From Candidatus Poribacteria bacterium (GTDB lineage: Bacteria > Poribacteria > WGA-4E > WGA-3G), in contig JAPPES010000017.1 in assembly GCA_028824125.1 (NCBI GenBank), forward strand, positions 1 through 57,337: 57,337 nucleotides of DNA, written 5' to 3'. The notes beneath the pieces are model-generated. The model saw only the letters and a list, made by a program, of their open reading frames with translations. It made no database searches and was not told where the DNA came from. Positions within the stretch are counted from its first letter, which is position 1; each line of letters opens with the position of its first letter. Below, piece by piece: positions 35,648-44,532 of the stretch. Both the position numbers and the translations under genes were made by a program.

Positions 35648-36466
35648 ATGGCAAAAATCAAATTAGGAATCCAAGAAACATCTTGCCAACACCGTGCGAA
35701 AACATTCGTTGATACACTGATAGGCTTTAAAAACATTAACTGTTTGAAATTTCTTATCACATTTGTTATCTTACTTTTCACCGTAATCGGATGTTCCGAA
35801 ACACCTTATACCGGTCCTATACTTACTGTGGATAATGTAGGGAGGTATCTCAACTCAACAGGTGATGATAAAATCTGCCTACAAGATGGATTTGATACGA
35901 TTTGTCTAAAATACACACAAGTGGAGGCTGGTATTCAGGGAGATGGTGCGGCGTTTGTTCACGTTCATCCGACAAGCGTAGCCTACATTTTCCATTTTGA
36001 AGATCTTCCAATCTTGTTGGCTGAAAGGGCAATGGACACCACAGACATTGTACAAGGGTTGGTAGATTCTCAGAGAGTCCAGCTGCCCCCAAATAGTTTT
36101 AAGCCAAATGCGGGGAATGCTAACGACATTGGCGAAGGGTGGACCCTCCAAATATACTATCCTCAGTCATTTCCAGAAGCAAATCGTGGCAGAACACCTC
36201 AAACCAGCGGACTCGACATCAGGATTGCAGCAGGAATGAAACTCCGAATTTCTTCATGGGAAGAACTTGAAATAGAAAACTTTACACAAGTCAACGGAGC
36301 GGATGGCACTCGTGCCGTTCAGTTTTCTATTGACACAAGGAATTCCGACATCACAATTCATGTGGATGGCTTAATCCCTGGTTATACAGCAAAGTTTTAC
36401 GTCAATGCCGATGATGTTGTCACTGATGAGGACAGGAGTATTTTTCAATTGGAACCTTTACCGTAG
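35648..36466 (+). CDS. Lipoprotein paralog 1 of a three-gene tandem family (no linker)
   Basis: The 272-residue protein starts at ATG 35648 after AAAGGAG. A long n-region precedes a hydrophobic segment and lipobox (LFTVIGC, Cys about 48). The conserved N-domain follows: SETPYTGPILTVDNVGRYL, ICLQDGFDTICLK, FVHVHPTSVAYIF, ILLAERAMDTTDIV. The C-domain contains GEGWTLQIYYPQSF, a GxxxxF-TQV block and a short final beta segment. Here the two domains are joined by only about 30 residues. All three paralogs share these two domains. I recognise no named family; extracytoplasmic location is inferred from the lipobox. Confidence 0.7.
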   Translation: MAKIKLGIQETSCQHRAKTFVDTLIGFKNINCLKFLITFVILLFTVIGCSETPYTGPILTVDNVGRYLNSTGDDKICLQDGFDTICLKYTQVEAGIQGDGAAFVHVHPTSVAYIFHFEDLPILLAERAMDTTDIVQGLVDSQRVQLPPNSFKPNAGNANDIGEGWTLQIYYPQSFPEANRGRTPQTSGLDIRIAAGMKLRISSWEELEIENFTQVNGADGTRAVQFSIDTRNSDITIHVDGLIPGYTAKFYVNADDVVTDEDRSIFQLEPLP

Positions 36467-36486
36467 ATCCTACAAGGAGTGGTATC

Positions 36487-37512
36487 ATGCAGAAAACCAA
36501 ATCTTTACTGCTAAAATCAATGTATGCCATACTAATTATACTCGCCTGCGTAACCGGATGTTCCGATACGCCTTATATTGGTTCTACAGGTTCGATGTTA
36601 ACGCCTGACGACATAGATAAATACATTGTTTCGCCTGATGGGCAAACGCTGTGTCTTCGGAGCGGGTACGATTCAATTTGTCTAACACTTTATCCGAAAG
36701 GTGAAGGTCTTACTTCACCGATAATCCACATTTATCCATCACGTATTAGGTACGTTTTCTCCTATGAAGGTAAGACTATCTTGCAAGCAGAAAAAGTGAG
36801 GGATAACATTGATATAATAGAGAGTTTACCGCCAAGAGACGGTGGACCAGGATCGATTATTGATCCTTCTGGTGATGGTGGCACGCCGCCCACAGGTGGC
36901 ACGCCTCCGAATAATGGAGGCACCCCGCCTAATACAGGTGGCACTCCACCTAATACAGGTGGCACACCACCTAATACAGGTGGCACACCACCTAATACAG
37001 GAGGCACACCGCCTACAGGTGGCACTCCACCCACAGGAGGCACACCGCCTACAGGTGGCACTCCACCCACAGGAGGCACTCCACCTACAGGTGGCACACC
37101 GCCTACAGGAGGCACACCGCCTACAGGTGGCACACCGCCCACGGGTGGCATACCACCTGATGACGACAGTCCTCCTAACAATGTTATTTCACACTACGTT
37201 TTTAGCAACCCTCCGAATAATTTGCGCGGAGACGAATGGATAGTTTGGATATACTATCCGGATGACTATAGAGGCCCGCGCGGTTTACCTGATTCCGCTG
37301 AGGGATACGGGTTTACTATTGCCGTAAATGGTGGTGAAACAACTGAGTTTGCACAAGTTACTGGCGGTGAAAGAGGTTCCGGTGTTAGGCTCGTCATTAG
37401 AACATATCAGCCAGAAACATATATTACCGTAACATGGAATCCTCCCTATACTGATCGTTCCGCAACATTCACCCTTAAAAGTGATATAAACCTTGCAGAT
37501 TATACCTATTGA
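36487..37512 (+). CDS. Lipoprotein paralog 2 with GGTPP repeat linker
   Basis: The 341-residue protein starts after AAGGAGTGG, 21 bases past paralog 1. Lipobox LACVTGC (Cys25). The N-domain matches the paralogs: SDTPYIGS, LTPDDIDKYIV, LCLRSGYDSICL, IIHIYPSRIRYVF, ILQAEKVRDNIDII. The linker, about 130-225, is about fourteen GGTPPT/GGTPPNT units. The C-domain contains DEWIVWIYYPDDYRGPRGLP, GYGFTIAVNGGETTEFAQV and ITVTWNPPYTDRSATF, ending DINLADYTY. Confidence 0.72.
   Translation: MQKTKSLLLKSMYAILIILACVTGCSDTPYIGSTGSMLTPDDIDKYIVSPDGQTLCLRSGYDSICLTLYPKGEGLTSPIIHIYPSRIRYVFSYEGKTILQAEKVRDNIDIIESLPPRDGGPGSIIDPSGDGGTPPTGGTPPNNGGTPPNTGGTPPNTGGTPPNTGGTPPNTGGTPPTGGTPPTGGTPPTGGTPPTGGTPPTGGTPPTGGTPPTGGTPPTGGIPPDDDSPPNNVISHYVFSNPPNNLRGDEWIVWIYYPDDYRGPRGLPDSAEGYGFTIAVNGGETTEFAQVTGGERGSGVRLVIRTYQPETYITVTWNPPYTDRSATFTLKSDINLADYTY
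36877..37155 (+). repeat. Minisatellite of 18/21-bp units (GGTPPT / GGTPPNT)
   Basis: In-frame tandem units of 18 bp (GGTGGCACACCGCCTACA type) and 21 bp occur, the longer ones clustered in the left half. Adjacent units are identical or differ by one base at synonymous sites, a sign of recent expansion. Repeat number is likely variable between strains. Confidence 0.9.
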
Positions 37513-37697
37513 TCAGATTCAAGGAATGTCCTGTCATCCAAGGTATGCAACAAACTATTAACAAGGTGAGTTTGATAAAAGAATTTAATTTGGATTCCTC
37601 TAAATTATAGAGTCAAACTCACTCTGATATTATTCAGGACAGACGCAAACTTGACAAAAAGAGTATCTTTGGACGCGAAAAGCCGTTATTGAGACAC

Positions 37698-37737
37698 TTT
37701 TTACCTAAGTCCCCTGGTCGGGGAACTTAGGTAAAAA
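37698..37737. repeat. Long hairpin between paralogs 2 and 3
   Basis: TTTTTACCTAAGT (37698-37710) pairs with ACTTAGGTAAAAA (37725-37737). Inside, CCCC (37711-37714) pairs with GGGG (37720-37723), around TGGTC. That gives about 17 bp with one bulge. There is no U run on either strand, so it is not a standard terminator. The rest of the 37513-37843 gap is AT-rich; TTTTATGG at 37841 is the next start. Confidence 0.75.
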
Positions 37738-37843
37738 AAATTGCACAAAAACGCATCTGCGTCGTGATAAAGAGGATGGTTCTTTAAACACCCCGCGCAT
37801 TATCATTTCCAACCTAATAGGGTCAATAACTAAAAAGAGTTTT

Positions 37844-39409
37844 ATGGCAGTCATAAAAACCTTATCCTTATCATTAATGTTTGCTGGTGGTATTCTGATT
37901 ATGCTCTTCGGCATAAACGGTTGTTCTGATATGCCGTATACAGGTTCAATGCTGCAACCCGGTGATGTAGATAAATATCTTTTCTTGCCTGGTGACGGGA
38001 GAATTTGTCTTACCAATGGATTTGAGACAGCTTGCTTGACACTTGTGCCAAAACGAAGAGATGGCACCATACCCATCATCCACATTTATCCATCAAGCAT
38101 TAAGTACATTTTCTATTATGAAGGTGTGCCTATCTTAGAAGCAGAAAGACTGATGGACACTACTGAAATCGTGGAACAGATAAAAGATGCGGAAGAAAAT
38201 AAGCAACCGCGAGATAGCGGCATTGGTTCAATAGATATACCGACACCGCCCCCACCTCCAGAGGATCCGCTTCCAGTAGATCCGCCCCCACCTGATACAG
38301 GGAACGGCGGGGGGCAAACCCCTGGTGATATAGACGGTGGTGGCAATCAGCAACCTCCTGGTGGACAACAACCTCGCGACAATGGCGACATAAATCAACA
38401 ACCTCCCGGCAATACTGGTGGTAGTGGAAACGGTGACGAAAATAATAACGGAGGTGATCAAACACCTCCCGGCAATACTGGTGGTCAAACACCTGGTGGC
38501 AATCAGCAACCTCCTGATGGTCAACAACCTGGTGGCAATCAACAACCTCCTGGTGGACAACAACCCCCCGATAATACGGGTGGTGGCAATCAACAACCTC
38601 GCGACAATGGCGACATAAATCAACAACCTCCCGGCAATACTGGTGGTAGTGGAAACGGTGACGAAAATAATAACGGAGGTGATCAAACACCTCCCGGCAA
38701 TACTGGTGGTCAAACACCTGGTGGCAATCAACAACCTCCTGATGGACAACAACCTCGCGACAATGACGGTGGCAATCAACAACCTCCCGGCAATACTGGT
38801 GGTAGTGGCAACGGTGGTGAAAAAAATAACGACGGTGGTCAAACACCTGGTGGCAACGGCAATGGAAACAGCGGCGGCACGAATGGTAATGGAGATGGGA
38901 ACAGTAATGGCAACCCCAATCCTAATCCGAACCCTAACCTGAACTCAAATCCTAATCCTAATCCCAACACTATTCCTGTTGGCGAAACCGATATCAGTTC
39001 ACACTACTATTACTATACTCGTCAGCCCCCATCAGGAGACGGATGGTTAGTGCAGATATATTACCCAGCAAACTACAATGGACCACGTAAGTTAAGAGAA
39101 GACCCTGAAGGATACGGGTTCTCAATCTCCTTAAATCATGGTAAGATAAAAGACTTTGCACAAACTGCAGCTGATTGCTTTGATTACGATGACGACGGGC
39201 AATGGGACAGACCCTGTAACAAAAAAGATAATGCCACGTACAGCGTTCAAATATATGTTCAAACAGATGAACCGAAAGTAGAGATTACTGTGACGTGGCA
39301 ACCCCCCTACTCTGGCCGTACCGCAACATATACGCTTGATAGAAGCATTAATCTGGCAAGGTATGATGATCCTAAATTTCACCCAGATCATACCAGCCAA
39401 GAAAGATAG
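37844..39409 (+). CDS. Lipoprotein paralog 3 with long Gln/Pro/Gly/Asn-rich linker
   Basis: The 521-residue protein starts after AAGAG. Lipobox FGINGC (Cys about 27). The N-domain as in the paralogs: SDMPYTGSMLQPGDVDKYL, ICLTNGFETACLTL, IIHIYPSSIKYIFYYEG, LEAERLMDTTEIVEQI. The linker (about 125-385) is low-complexity: QQPPGG, NTGGSGNGDENNNGGDQTPP, then GNGN and PNPNPN. The C-domain is DGWLVQIYYPANYNGPRKL, GYGFSISLNHGKIKDFAQ, EITVTWQPPYSGRTATYTL, DRSINLARYDD, with an inserted DYDDDGQWDRP loop that could bind calcium. Confidence 0.72.
   Translation: MAVIKTLSLSLMFAGGILIMLFGINGCSDMPYTGSMLQPGDVDKYLFLPGDGRICLTNGFETACLTLVPKRRDGTIPIIHIYPSSIKYIFYYEGVPILEAERLMDTTEIVEQIKDAEENKQPRDSGIGSIDIPTPPPPPEDPLPVDPPPPDTGNGGGQTPGDIDGGGNQQPPGGQQPRDNGDINQQPPGNTGGSGNGDENNNGGDQTPPGNTGGQTPGGNQQPPDGQQPGGNQQPPGGQQPPDNTGGGNQQPRDNGDINQQPPGNTGGSGNGDENNNGGDQTPPGNTGGQTPGGNQQPPDGQQPRDNDGGNQQPPGNTGGSGNGGEKNNDGGQTPGGNGNGNSGGTNGNGDGNSNGNPNPNPNPNLNSNPNPNPNTIPVGETDISSHYYYYTRQPPSGDGWLVQIYYPANYNGPRKLREDPEGYGFSISLNHGKIKDFAQTAADCFDYDDDGQWDRPCNKKDNATYSVQIYVQTDEPKVEITVTWQPPYSGRTATYTLDRSINLARYDDPKFHPDHTSQER
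38230..38970 (+). repeat. Coding low-complexity repeats with an exact 135-bp duplication
   Basis: About 135 bases from 38371 to 38505 recur without visible change from 38596 onward, an offset of 225 bp (75 codons). Smaller CAACAACCTCCTGGTGG-type and CCTAATCC-type units fill the rest. This shows recent in-frame expansion of the linker. Confidence 0.85.
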
Positions 39410-39484
39410 CCAATTGGAGTGAATCAGATAGGACCTACGCAATTGCTTGTTTTAGATGTTCCAATGTTTGTAGTAGCACAATTC

Positions 39485-39579
39485 ATCAATATAGATGCGC
39501 AAGCGGTACTGGAAATGAATGCAATAGGTGTCCTGCCTTTTACGCCACTTATGAAACCGCCCGCAGGGATGGACATTGG
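39485..39579 (+). pseudogene. Short remnant of an Rpn-like gene
   Basis: The frame reads IDAQAVLEMNAIGVLPFTPL, then MKPPAGMD. This matches the GLLPFTALMKPPADM region of the broken gene at 233-1126. The nuclease core and C-terminus are absent; downstream sequence is unrelated. It is a fragment left after deletion. Confidence 0.7.
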
Positions 39580-39727
39580 ACAGAATGTCCAACTCAAAGT
39601 TTACCAGAGACGATTGTTTTAGCAAAACTTTTATCAACCCGATCCAACTATTTATGAGATGGGGTTATTTAGTTTTCTATTTTTCTGGTATATTTTTCAC
39701 ATTTTAATATAAACGCATACATAAGCA

Positions 39728-39802
39728 AAGTAGTAGGCACACGCCGTGTGCCGTCCACCTAAAAATATAAAGCGGACGGCACGCGGAGCGTGCCTGCTAC
39801 CT
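39728..39802. repeat. GTAGGCAC palindrome
   Basis: GTAGGCACACGCCGTGTGCC (39731 on) is mirrored by GGCACGCGGAGCGTGCCTGC (39778 on), with an AT-rich loop. The left arm matches the unit flanking the 6243-10315 operon (6028 and 10375 regions). The rest of the 39580-40014 gap is AT-rich upstream sequence of the TPP-enzyme gene. Confidence 0.7.
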
Positions 39803-40014
39803 TTAAATAAACGTTAAGTTGACACATAAGGGTAGAGCACAAGCAAAACTCGACGGACGATATAAACTATCAGTGATACTTATTAACTGAAAATTTTTAA
39901 AACTAAATAACCCTGATTTATGAGATACGCTGTATTGACTTTATGCGTTGAATTTGCTATAATTTCAACATTAGGAATATACGAAATGAACTTTAGTACC
40001 GTTAGGAGAATTAT

Positions 40015-41649
40015 ATGAAAGTTGTTGATGCAATAGCCAAAGTCCTAAAGACTGAAGGTGTAGAATATCTATTTGCATATCCAGTAAACTATATCATTGA
40101 AGCCGCAGCAAAACTTGATATCCGACCTATAATAGTTCGTCAAGAGCGTATCGGATTACACATGGCGGACGCATTGAGTCGGATGACATCAGGAGAAAAG
40201 ATAGGTGTATTCTGTATGCAGAGCGGTCCAGGTTCAGAAAACGCATTCGGTGGTGTAGCACAAGCCTACGGGGATTCTGCTCCTATTGTAGTTTTACCAA
40301 TGGGGTATCCCAGAACTCTATCCCAAATTCAACCCAACTTCAGTTCAGCATTGAATTATAAACATATTACAAAGTCATGTGAACAACTCACCATAGCAGA
40401 AGCCTTACCAGAAGTGATGCGGCGTGCATTTACGCAAGTGCGAAACGGTAGACCGAGACCAGCACTGGTTGAAATCCCGTCTGATCTGATGAGGGAGGAA
40501 ATACCTGAACCTTTTGACCCGAAACCTGTTCCAGCAGTACGTTACGGACCGAGTAGTGCAGAAATTGAATCTGTCGCTGAAGCTTTATTAAATGCTGAGT
40601 GTCCAGTAATCTATGCAGGACAAGGTGTCCATTATGCACAGGCATGGAACAAGTTAAAAGAACTTGCTGAACTTCTTGCTGCACCTGTTACAACCAGTTT
40701 GGGTGGAAAAAGTGCATTTCCTGAAAATCATCCGTTGGCATTGGGTTCTGGTGGACGTTCCATCCCAAAACCTGTTCATCATTTCTTACAAAAGACTGAT
40801 CTGTTATTTGGAATTGGTTGCAGTTTCAGCAGAACACATTTTGGAGTTTCAATTCCAGAAGGAAAACATGTTATCCATGCGACATTAGATCCATTGGACA
40901 TAAACAAAGATGTACCAGTAGAATCTGCTCTTGTTGGTGATGCAGGATTGATTTTAGATGGATTGGTTGAGGCTGTTAAGGACCGTTCCAACGGCGCATC
41001 CGAAAGTAAAACAGCAGAAGTCACAGATAAAATTAGCAGTGTGAAAGCAGAATGGCTTGAGGATTGGATACCAAAACTCACATCAGACGAAGTGCCGATG
41101 ACACCTTACCGTGTAATCTGGGATTTGATGCATACAGTGGATGTGGAAAACACCATCATCACGCATGATGCGGGGAGTCCCCGTGATCAACTATCCCCAT
41201 TTTGGCAATGTGAATCACCACTTTCATACATCGGTTGGGGTAAAACAACCCAACTCGGTTATGGACTTGGATTAGCAATGGGTGCCAAGCTTGCCAAACC
41301 AGATGCACTATGTGTGAATGTGTGGGGAGATGCAGCCATTGGATTCACGGGAATGGACTTTGAGACAGCAGTCCGAGAAAGAATTCCGATACTATCTGTT
41401 CTATTCAACAACTTTTCTATGGCAATTGAGATACCAATCATGCCGGTGTCAACTGAGAAATACCGTAGCACTGATATATCTGGGCATTATGCAGATATGG
41501 CAAAAGCATTCGGTGGATACGGTGAACGTGTTGAAACACCTGACCAAATTATTCCTGCTATTCAAAGGGGAGTACAAAAAACGCAGGAAGGAGTTCCTGC
41601 ATTACTTGAATTTATTACAGCAAAGGAAATACAGATTTCAAAGTTTTGA
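40015..41649 (+). CDS. Thiamine-pyrophosphate enzyme, acetolactate-synthase-like
   Basis: The 544-residue protein starts after TAGGAG. It has the three-domain layout of the IlvB-type TPP family. PYR domain: RQERIGLHMADALSRMTSG, whose Glu activates TPP. Central domain: CPVIYAGQGVHYAQAW. PP domain: NTIITHDAGSPRDQ, GWGKTTQLGYGLGLAMGAKL, then GDAAIGFTGMDFETA through LFNNFSMAIE, the metal/TPP motif with GDA instead of GDG and a normal spacing to NN. No small subunit and no ilv genes are adjacent, so it is probably not acetolactate synthase. The true reaction (decarboxylase or carboligase) is unknown. Confidence 0.85.
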   Translation: MKVVDAIAKVLKTEGVEYLFAYPVNYIIEAAAKLDIRPIIVRQERIGLHMADALSRMTSGEKIGVFCMQSGPGSENAFGGVAQAYGDSAPIVVLPMGYPRTLSQIQPNFSSALNYKHITKSCEQLTIAEALPEVMRRAFTQVRNGRPRPALVEIPSDLMREEIPEPFDPKPVPAVRYGPSSAEIESVAEALLNAECPVIYAGQGVHYAQAWNKLKELAELLAAPVTTSLGGKSAFPENHPLALGSGGRSIPKPVHHFLQKTDLLFGIGCSFSRTHFGVSIPEGKHVIHATLDPLDINKDVPVESALVGDAGLILDGLVEAVKDRSNGASESKTAEVTDKISSVKAEWLEDWIPKLTSDEVPMTPYRVIWDLMHTVDVENTIITHDAGSPRDQLSPFWQCESPLSYIGWGKTTQLGYGLGLAMGAKLAKPDALCVNVWGDAAIGFTGMDFETAVRERIPILSVLFNNFSMAIEIPIMPVSTEKYRSTDISGHYADMAKAFGGYGERVETPDQIIPAIQRGVQKTQEGVPALLEFITAKEIQISKF

Positions 41650-41766
41650 GATACCTTCTATGTCAACTATATAAAGCGTATCTCATAAATCCGAATTTGT
41701 TGATTTCACAATGTTTAACTGACGCGCTGTTAGGTGCGTTTCTTCTGAGAAAAGGAGGTTTTAACA

Positions 41767-42135
41767 ATGGCAATTACGTTTCACCACGTCCATCTTCGGT
41801 GCGAGGACTTGGACGGTGCAATCAGTTATTACGAGAATATCTTTGATGGAAAAGTCATAGAAACAGCCGATGTCGGCGGGGTAAAAGTCGTCCGTATGGA
41901 AATCGGTGGACAACGGGTATCCTTCTCCCCTAAATTAGAGGATATGGAGGTAGAAGATACCAGCGGCAATCCACGCTGGGGACTCTACCAACTTGCATTC
42001 ACTGTAGAAAACCTTGACGCGACCGTTGAGGAACTCCAGGCGAATGGTGCAGAAATCGACTATCTGAGACCTGAGATCAATAGGGCGTTCTTCAAGGGAC
42101 CTGACAACGTTCAGATAGAACTCCTTGAGATGTAA
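41767..42135 (+). CDS. VOC (glyoxalase/bleomycin-resistance) family protein
   Basis: The 122-residue protein starts six bases after a strong AAAGGAGG. It has a single glyoxalase fold, two beta-alpha-beta-beta-beta units: ITFHHVHLRCEDLDGAISYYENIF at the start supplies the first metal His, LYQLAFTVENLDATVEEL the second half, and VQIELLEM ends with the metal Glu. Its substrate is unknown. It lies 117 bases after the TPP-enzyme gene and may share its transcript. Confidence 0.85.
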   Translation: MAITFHHVHLRCEDLDGAISYYENIFDGKVIETADVGGVKVVRMEIGGQRVSFSPKLEDMEVEDTSGNPRWGLYQLAFTVENLDATVEELQANGAEIDYLRPEINRAFFKGPDNVQIELLEM

Positions 42136-42206
42136 TCGTTCTCAGAAATCGTTCCCTCGTCCGGACAAATCGCGTTAGGTGAGGTCTCGTGCCTCACCTT
42201 AGAATT

Positions 42207-43106
42207 ATGATAGAAAAAGAATTTAGAAATGAAGACCCACCCGGTAAGATTGTTGCCCTTGTCTTGTCTACCGTTTCTCTCTTGGGCGGGAATTCGCTTG
42301 CTGTTAAGATCACTTTGCAAGGCATTCCGCCGCTGAAAATGGCATTTCTTCGTTATATATTAGGGGTTTTGGCTGTTGGTGGTGCGGGCTTTTTCCAGGG
42401 AATGTCAATGCGGTTGCGTTTTGGGGAATTGCGCCGGTTGATCCTAATTGCGTTACTGCATGCATTGCATACCGTTCTATTGAACATCGGCACTGAGTTC
42501 ACTATAGCTTCTCGCTCAACTATTTTCTTTACGCTTCACCCAATTTTTACTGTCATATTCGGTCACTTTTGGCTTCCGGATGATCGTCTTTCTGTTAGGA
42601 AGATATTGGGGGTTTTTGCTGCCTTTGGTGGTGTTATTGCAGCCATCGCGCCGAACCTACGAGGCAGTGGCACCTTGGAATATCTCATCGGAGACCTGAT
42701 TGTGACGTTGGCTGCCTGTTTCTTTGGGCTCCGCATTACACTCACGAAGGTGTATGTTCAAGACATTTACCCGCACCGACTCCTCATCTGGTTGTTAAGT
42801 TTAAACATGCCGTGTTTTCTGGTTTTGAGTTATTTATTCGAGCGTGGGAAACCGATTGACTTGACATTGGCAAGTGGAGCAGGTATGCTCTATCAAGGCT
42901 GGATACTCACCGGTTTCTGCTTTTTGGTGTTGACATCGGTGCTAAGAAAATACAAGGCGAGCAAATTGGTAGTCCTGTATTTTTTCATGCCTGTATCCGG
43001 TGTATTGTTTAGCAACTTGTTTTTAGGTGATGAACTGTCGTTGAGTATATTAGCAGGGACTGCATTGGTAGCAGCAGGAATTTATCTTGTAAATATGAGG
43101 CGTTAA
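42207..43106 (+). CDS. EamA/DMT-family transporter
   Basis: The 299-residue protein starts at ATG 42207; a GTG at 42189 would add six residues but has no site. About ten membrane helices are arranged as two EamA repeats, beginning KIVALVLSTVSLLGGNSLAV and, in the second half, LIGDLIVTLAACFFGLRITL. The typical VLRKYKASKLVVLYFFMPVSGVLF and SILAGTALVAAGIYLV close it. The family exports metabolites or amino acids; the substrate here is not evident. Confidence 0.87.
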   Translation: MIEKEFRNEDPPGKIVALVLSTVSLLGGNSLAVKITLQGIPPLKMAFLRYILGVLAVGGAGFFQGMSMRLRFGELRRLILIALLHALHTVLLNIGTEFTIASRSTIFFTLHPIFTVIFGHFWLPDDRLSVRKILGVFAAFGGVIAAIAPNLRGSGTLEYLIGDLIVTLAACFFGLRITLTKVYVQDIYPHRLLIWLLSLNMPCFLVLSYLFERGKPIDLTLASGAGMLYQGWILTGFCFLVLTSVLRKYKASKLVVLYFFMPVSGVLFSNLFLGDELSLSILAGTALVAAGIYLVNMRR

Positions 43107-43248
43107 AGCAGGCATCACCACGGTAGATGTGGTTTCCTAACCGCGCCAATTCTCAAAAAGTGCTTACGCCGAGCTCACGTTAAAATAGGCAGTGATAAAA
43201 CAAATACTTCATGAAGATAACAGCACTGTTCTATTAGGTCTATAAGAC

Positions 43249-44532
43249 ATGGACACAGCAAGAATTCAGGTCAAAGCAGGTAACGGTGGCAACGGGTGTA
43301 TCAGTTTCCGCCGTGAGAAATATGTGCCCCGTGGTGGTCCCGATGGCGGTGATGGTGGCAACGGTGGTAACGTTACCCTTGCCGCTACACTCGGGATGAG
43401 CACGTTGATTGATCTACGCCATAACCCACGCCAAGTCGCTGAAAACGGAGGGCATGGTACTGGTAAACAACGTGACGGTGCGGATGGTACAGATCGTATC
43501 ATTAAGGTTCCTGTTGGCACTATTGTCAAAGATTTCAACACAGATCAAATACTTGCGGATCTAACTGAACCGGACGAGACCGTTGTAGTAGCACGCGGTG
43601 GTATCGGGGGCAAAGGCAATTCCCGCTTTAAAAGCAGCACCTTTCAGGTGCCGCGCGTAGCAGAAAAAGGTGAACCCGGTGAAGAACGCGAGATAAGTCT
43701 TGAAGTCAAACTCATTGCCGATGTTGGGTTAGTCGGTTATCCGAATGCTGGCAAATCAACCTTGTTATCCCGCTCTTCTGCTGCCACCCCCAAAATTGCT
43801 TCCTACCCATTTACCACGCTCATCCCAAATTTAGGCGTTGTCCGCATTGATCAAGAGCAGAATTTTGTGCTTGCGGATATCCCCGGACTAATAGAAGGCG
43901 CGCATAAAGGCGCAGGTTTAGGACATCAATTTTTGCGGCACATTGAACGCACCAAGATGCTTATTCATGTCATTGACCTTAGTGCAATAGATGGGCGAGA
44001 TCCTATCAAGGATTATGAGCAACTGAACCTTGAACTCGAACACTATAATGCTATATTGACCGAGCTACCGCAAATCATCGCACTCAATAAGATTGATATG
44101 CCGGAAGCGGAGGCGAATTTAGCACGCGTGCAAGATTTTTTCGGCAAACGAAAGGTTTTTCCTATTTCTGCTGTTACGGGCGAAGGCGTAAACGCTTTGA
44201 TGCAACAGGCATACCGTTCCCTACAATATCTTGAAGCAAAGGCACGGGAACAAGCTGAAACAACAATCACCTTTGAACATGAGTTGCTACAAGAACCACG
44301 AGCACGGTTTGAACTTCATAAAACTGATGACGTATTTGTCATCACAGGTGATGAACCGAAACGTGCTGTTGTTATGACCGATATGGAAAACGAACAAGCG
44401 TTGATGCTACTGTTTCGTAAATTAAAAAAGATGGGTGTAATAAACGCTCTTACCCGTTCTGGCGTCAAAGAAGGTGATACAATTCAGATTGATGAATTCC
44501 AATTCACCTATAGTCCAAAAATAATCAAATGA
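43249..44532 (+). CDS. obgE: Obg-family GTPase
   Basis: The 427-residue protein has the three Obg domains. The Gly-rich OBG fold: ARIQVKAGNGGNGCISFRRE, PRGGPDGGDGGNGGNV. The G domain (about 160-335): G1 GYPNAGKSTLL, G2 TTLIPNLG, G3 DIPGLIEGAHKGAGLG, G4 NKID, G5 SAV. The C-terminal OCT domain: FELHKTDDVFVITGDEP. Obg assists late 50S ribosome assembly and responds to ppGpp (family knowledge). It overlaps proB by four bases, the common obg-proB-proA order. Confidence 0.95.
   Translation: MDTARIQVKAGNGGNGCISFRREKYVPRGGPDGGDGGNGGNVTLAATLGMSTLIDLRHNPRQVAENGGHGTGKQRDGADGTDRIIKVPVGTIVKDFNTDQILADLTEPDETVVVARGGIGGKGNSRFKSSTFQVPRVAEKGEPGEEREISLEVKLIADVGLVGYPNAGKSTLLSRSSAATPKIASYPFTTLIPNLGVVRIDQEQNFVLADIPGLIEGAHKGAGLGHQFLRHIERTKMLIHVIDLSAIDGRDPIKDYEQLNLELEHYNAILTELPQIIALNKIDMPEAEANLARVQDFFGKRKVFPISAVTGEGVNALMQQAYRSLQYLEAKAREQAETTITFEHELLQEPRARFELHKTDDVFVITGDEPKRAVVMTDMENEQALMLLFRKLKKMGVINALTRSGVKEGDTIQIDEFQFTYSPKIIK

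Noticed and set aside
36762..37181. Minus-strand open frame of Gly/Pro/Val repeats opposite lipoprotein paralog 2
   Set aside because: It is the mirror of the GGTPP minisatellite in the sense gene and has no start context.
37698..37737. Rho-independent terminator
   Set aside because: The stem is strong but is followed by A runs on both strands rather than U runs.
38160..38846. Two long minus-strand frames opposite lipoprotein paralog 3
   Set aside because: They arise because the coding repeat lacks stops on the other strand; composition is implausible and no ribosome site is seen.
40015..41649. Acetolactate synthase large subunit (ilvB)
   Set aside because: No small subunit or ilv neighbours, GDA instead of GDG in the TPP motif; only the broader family was claimed.
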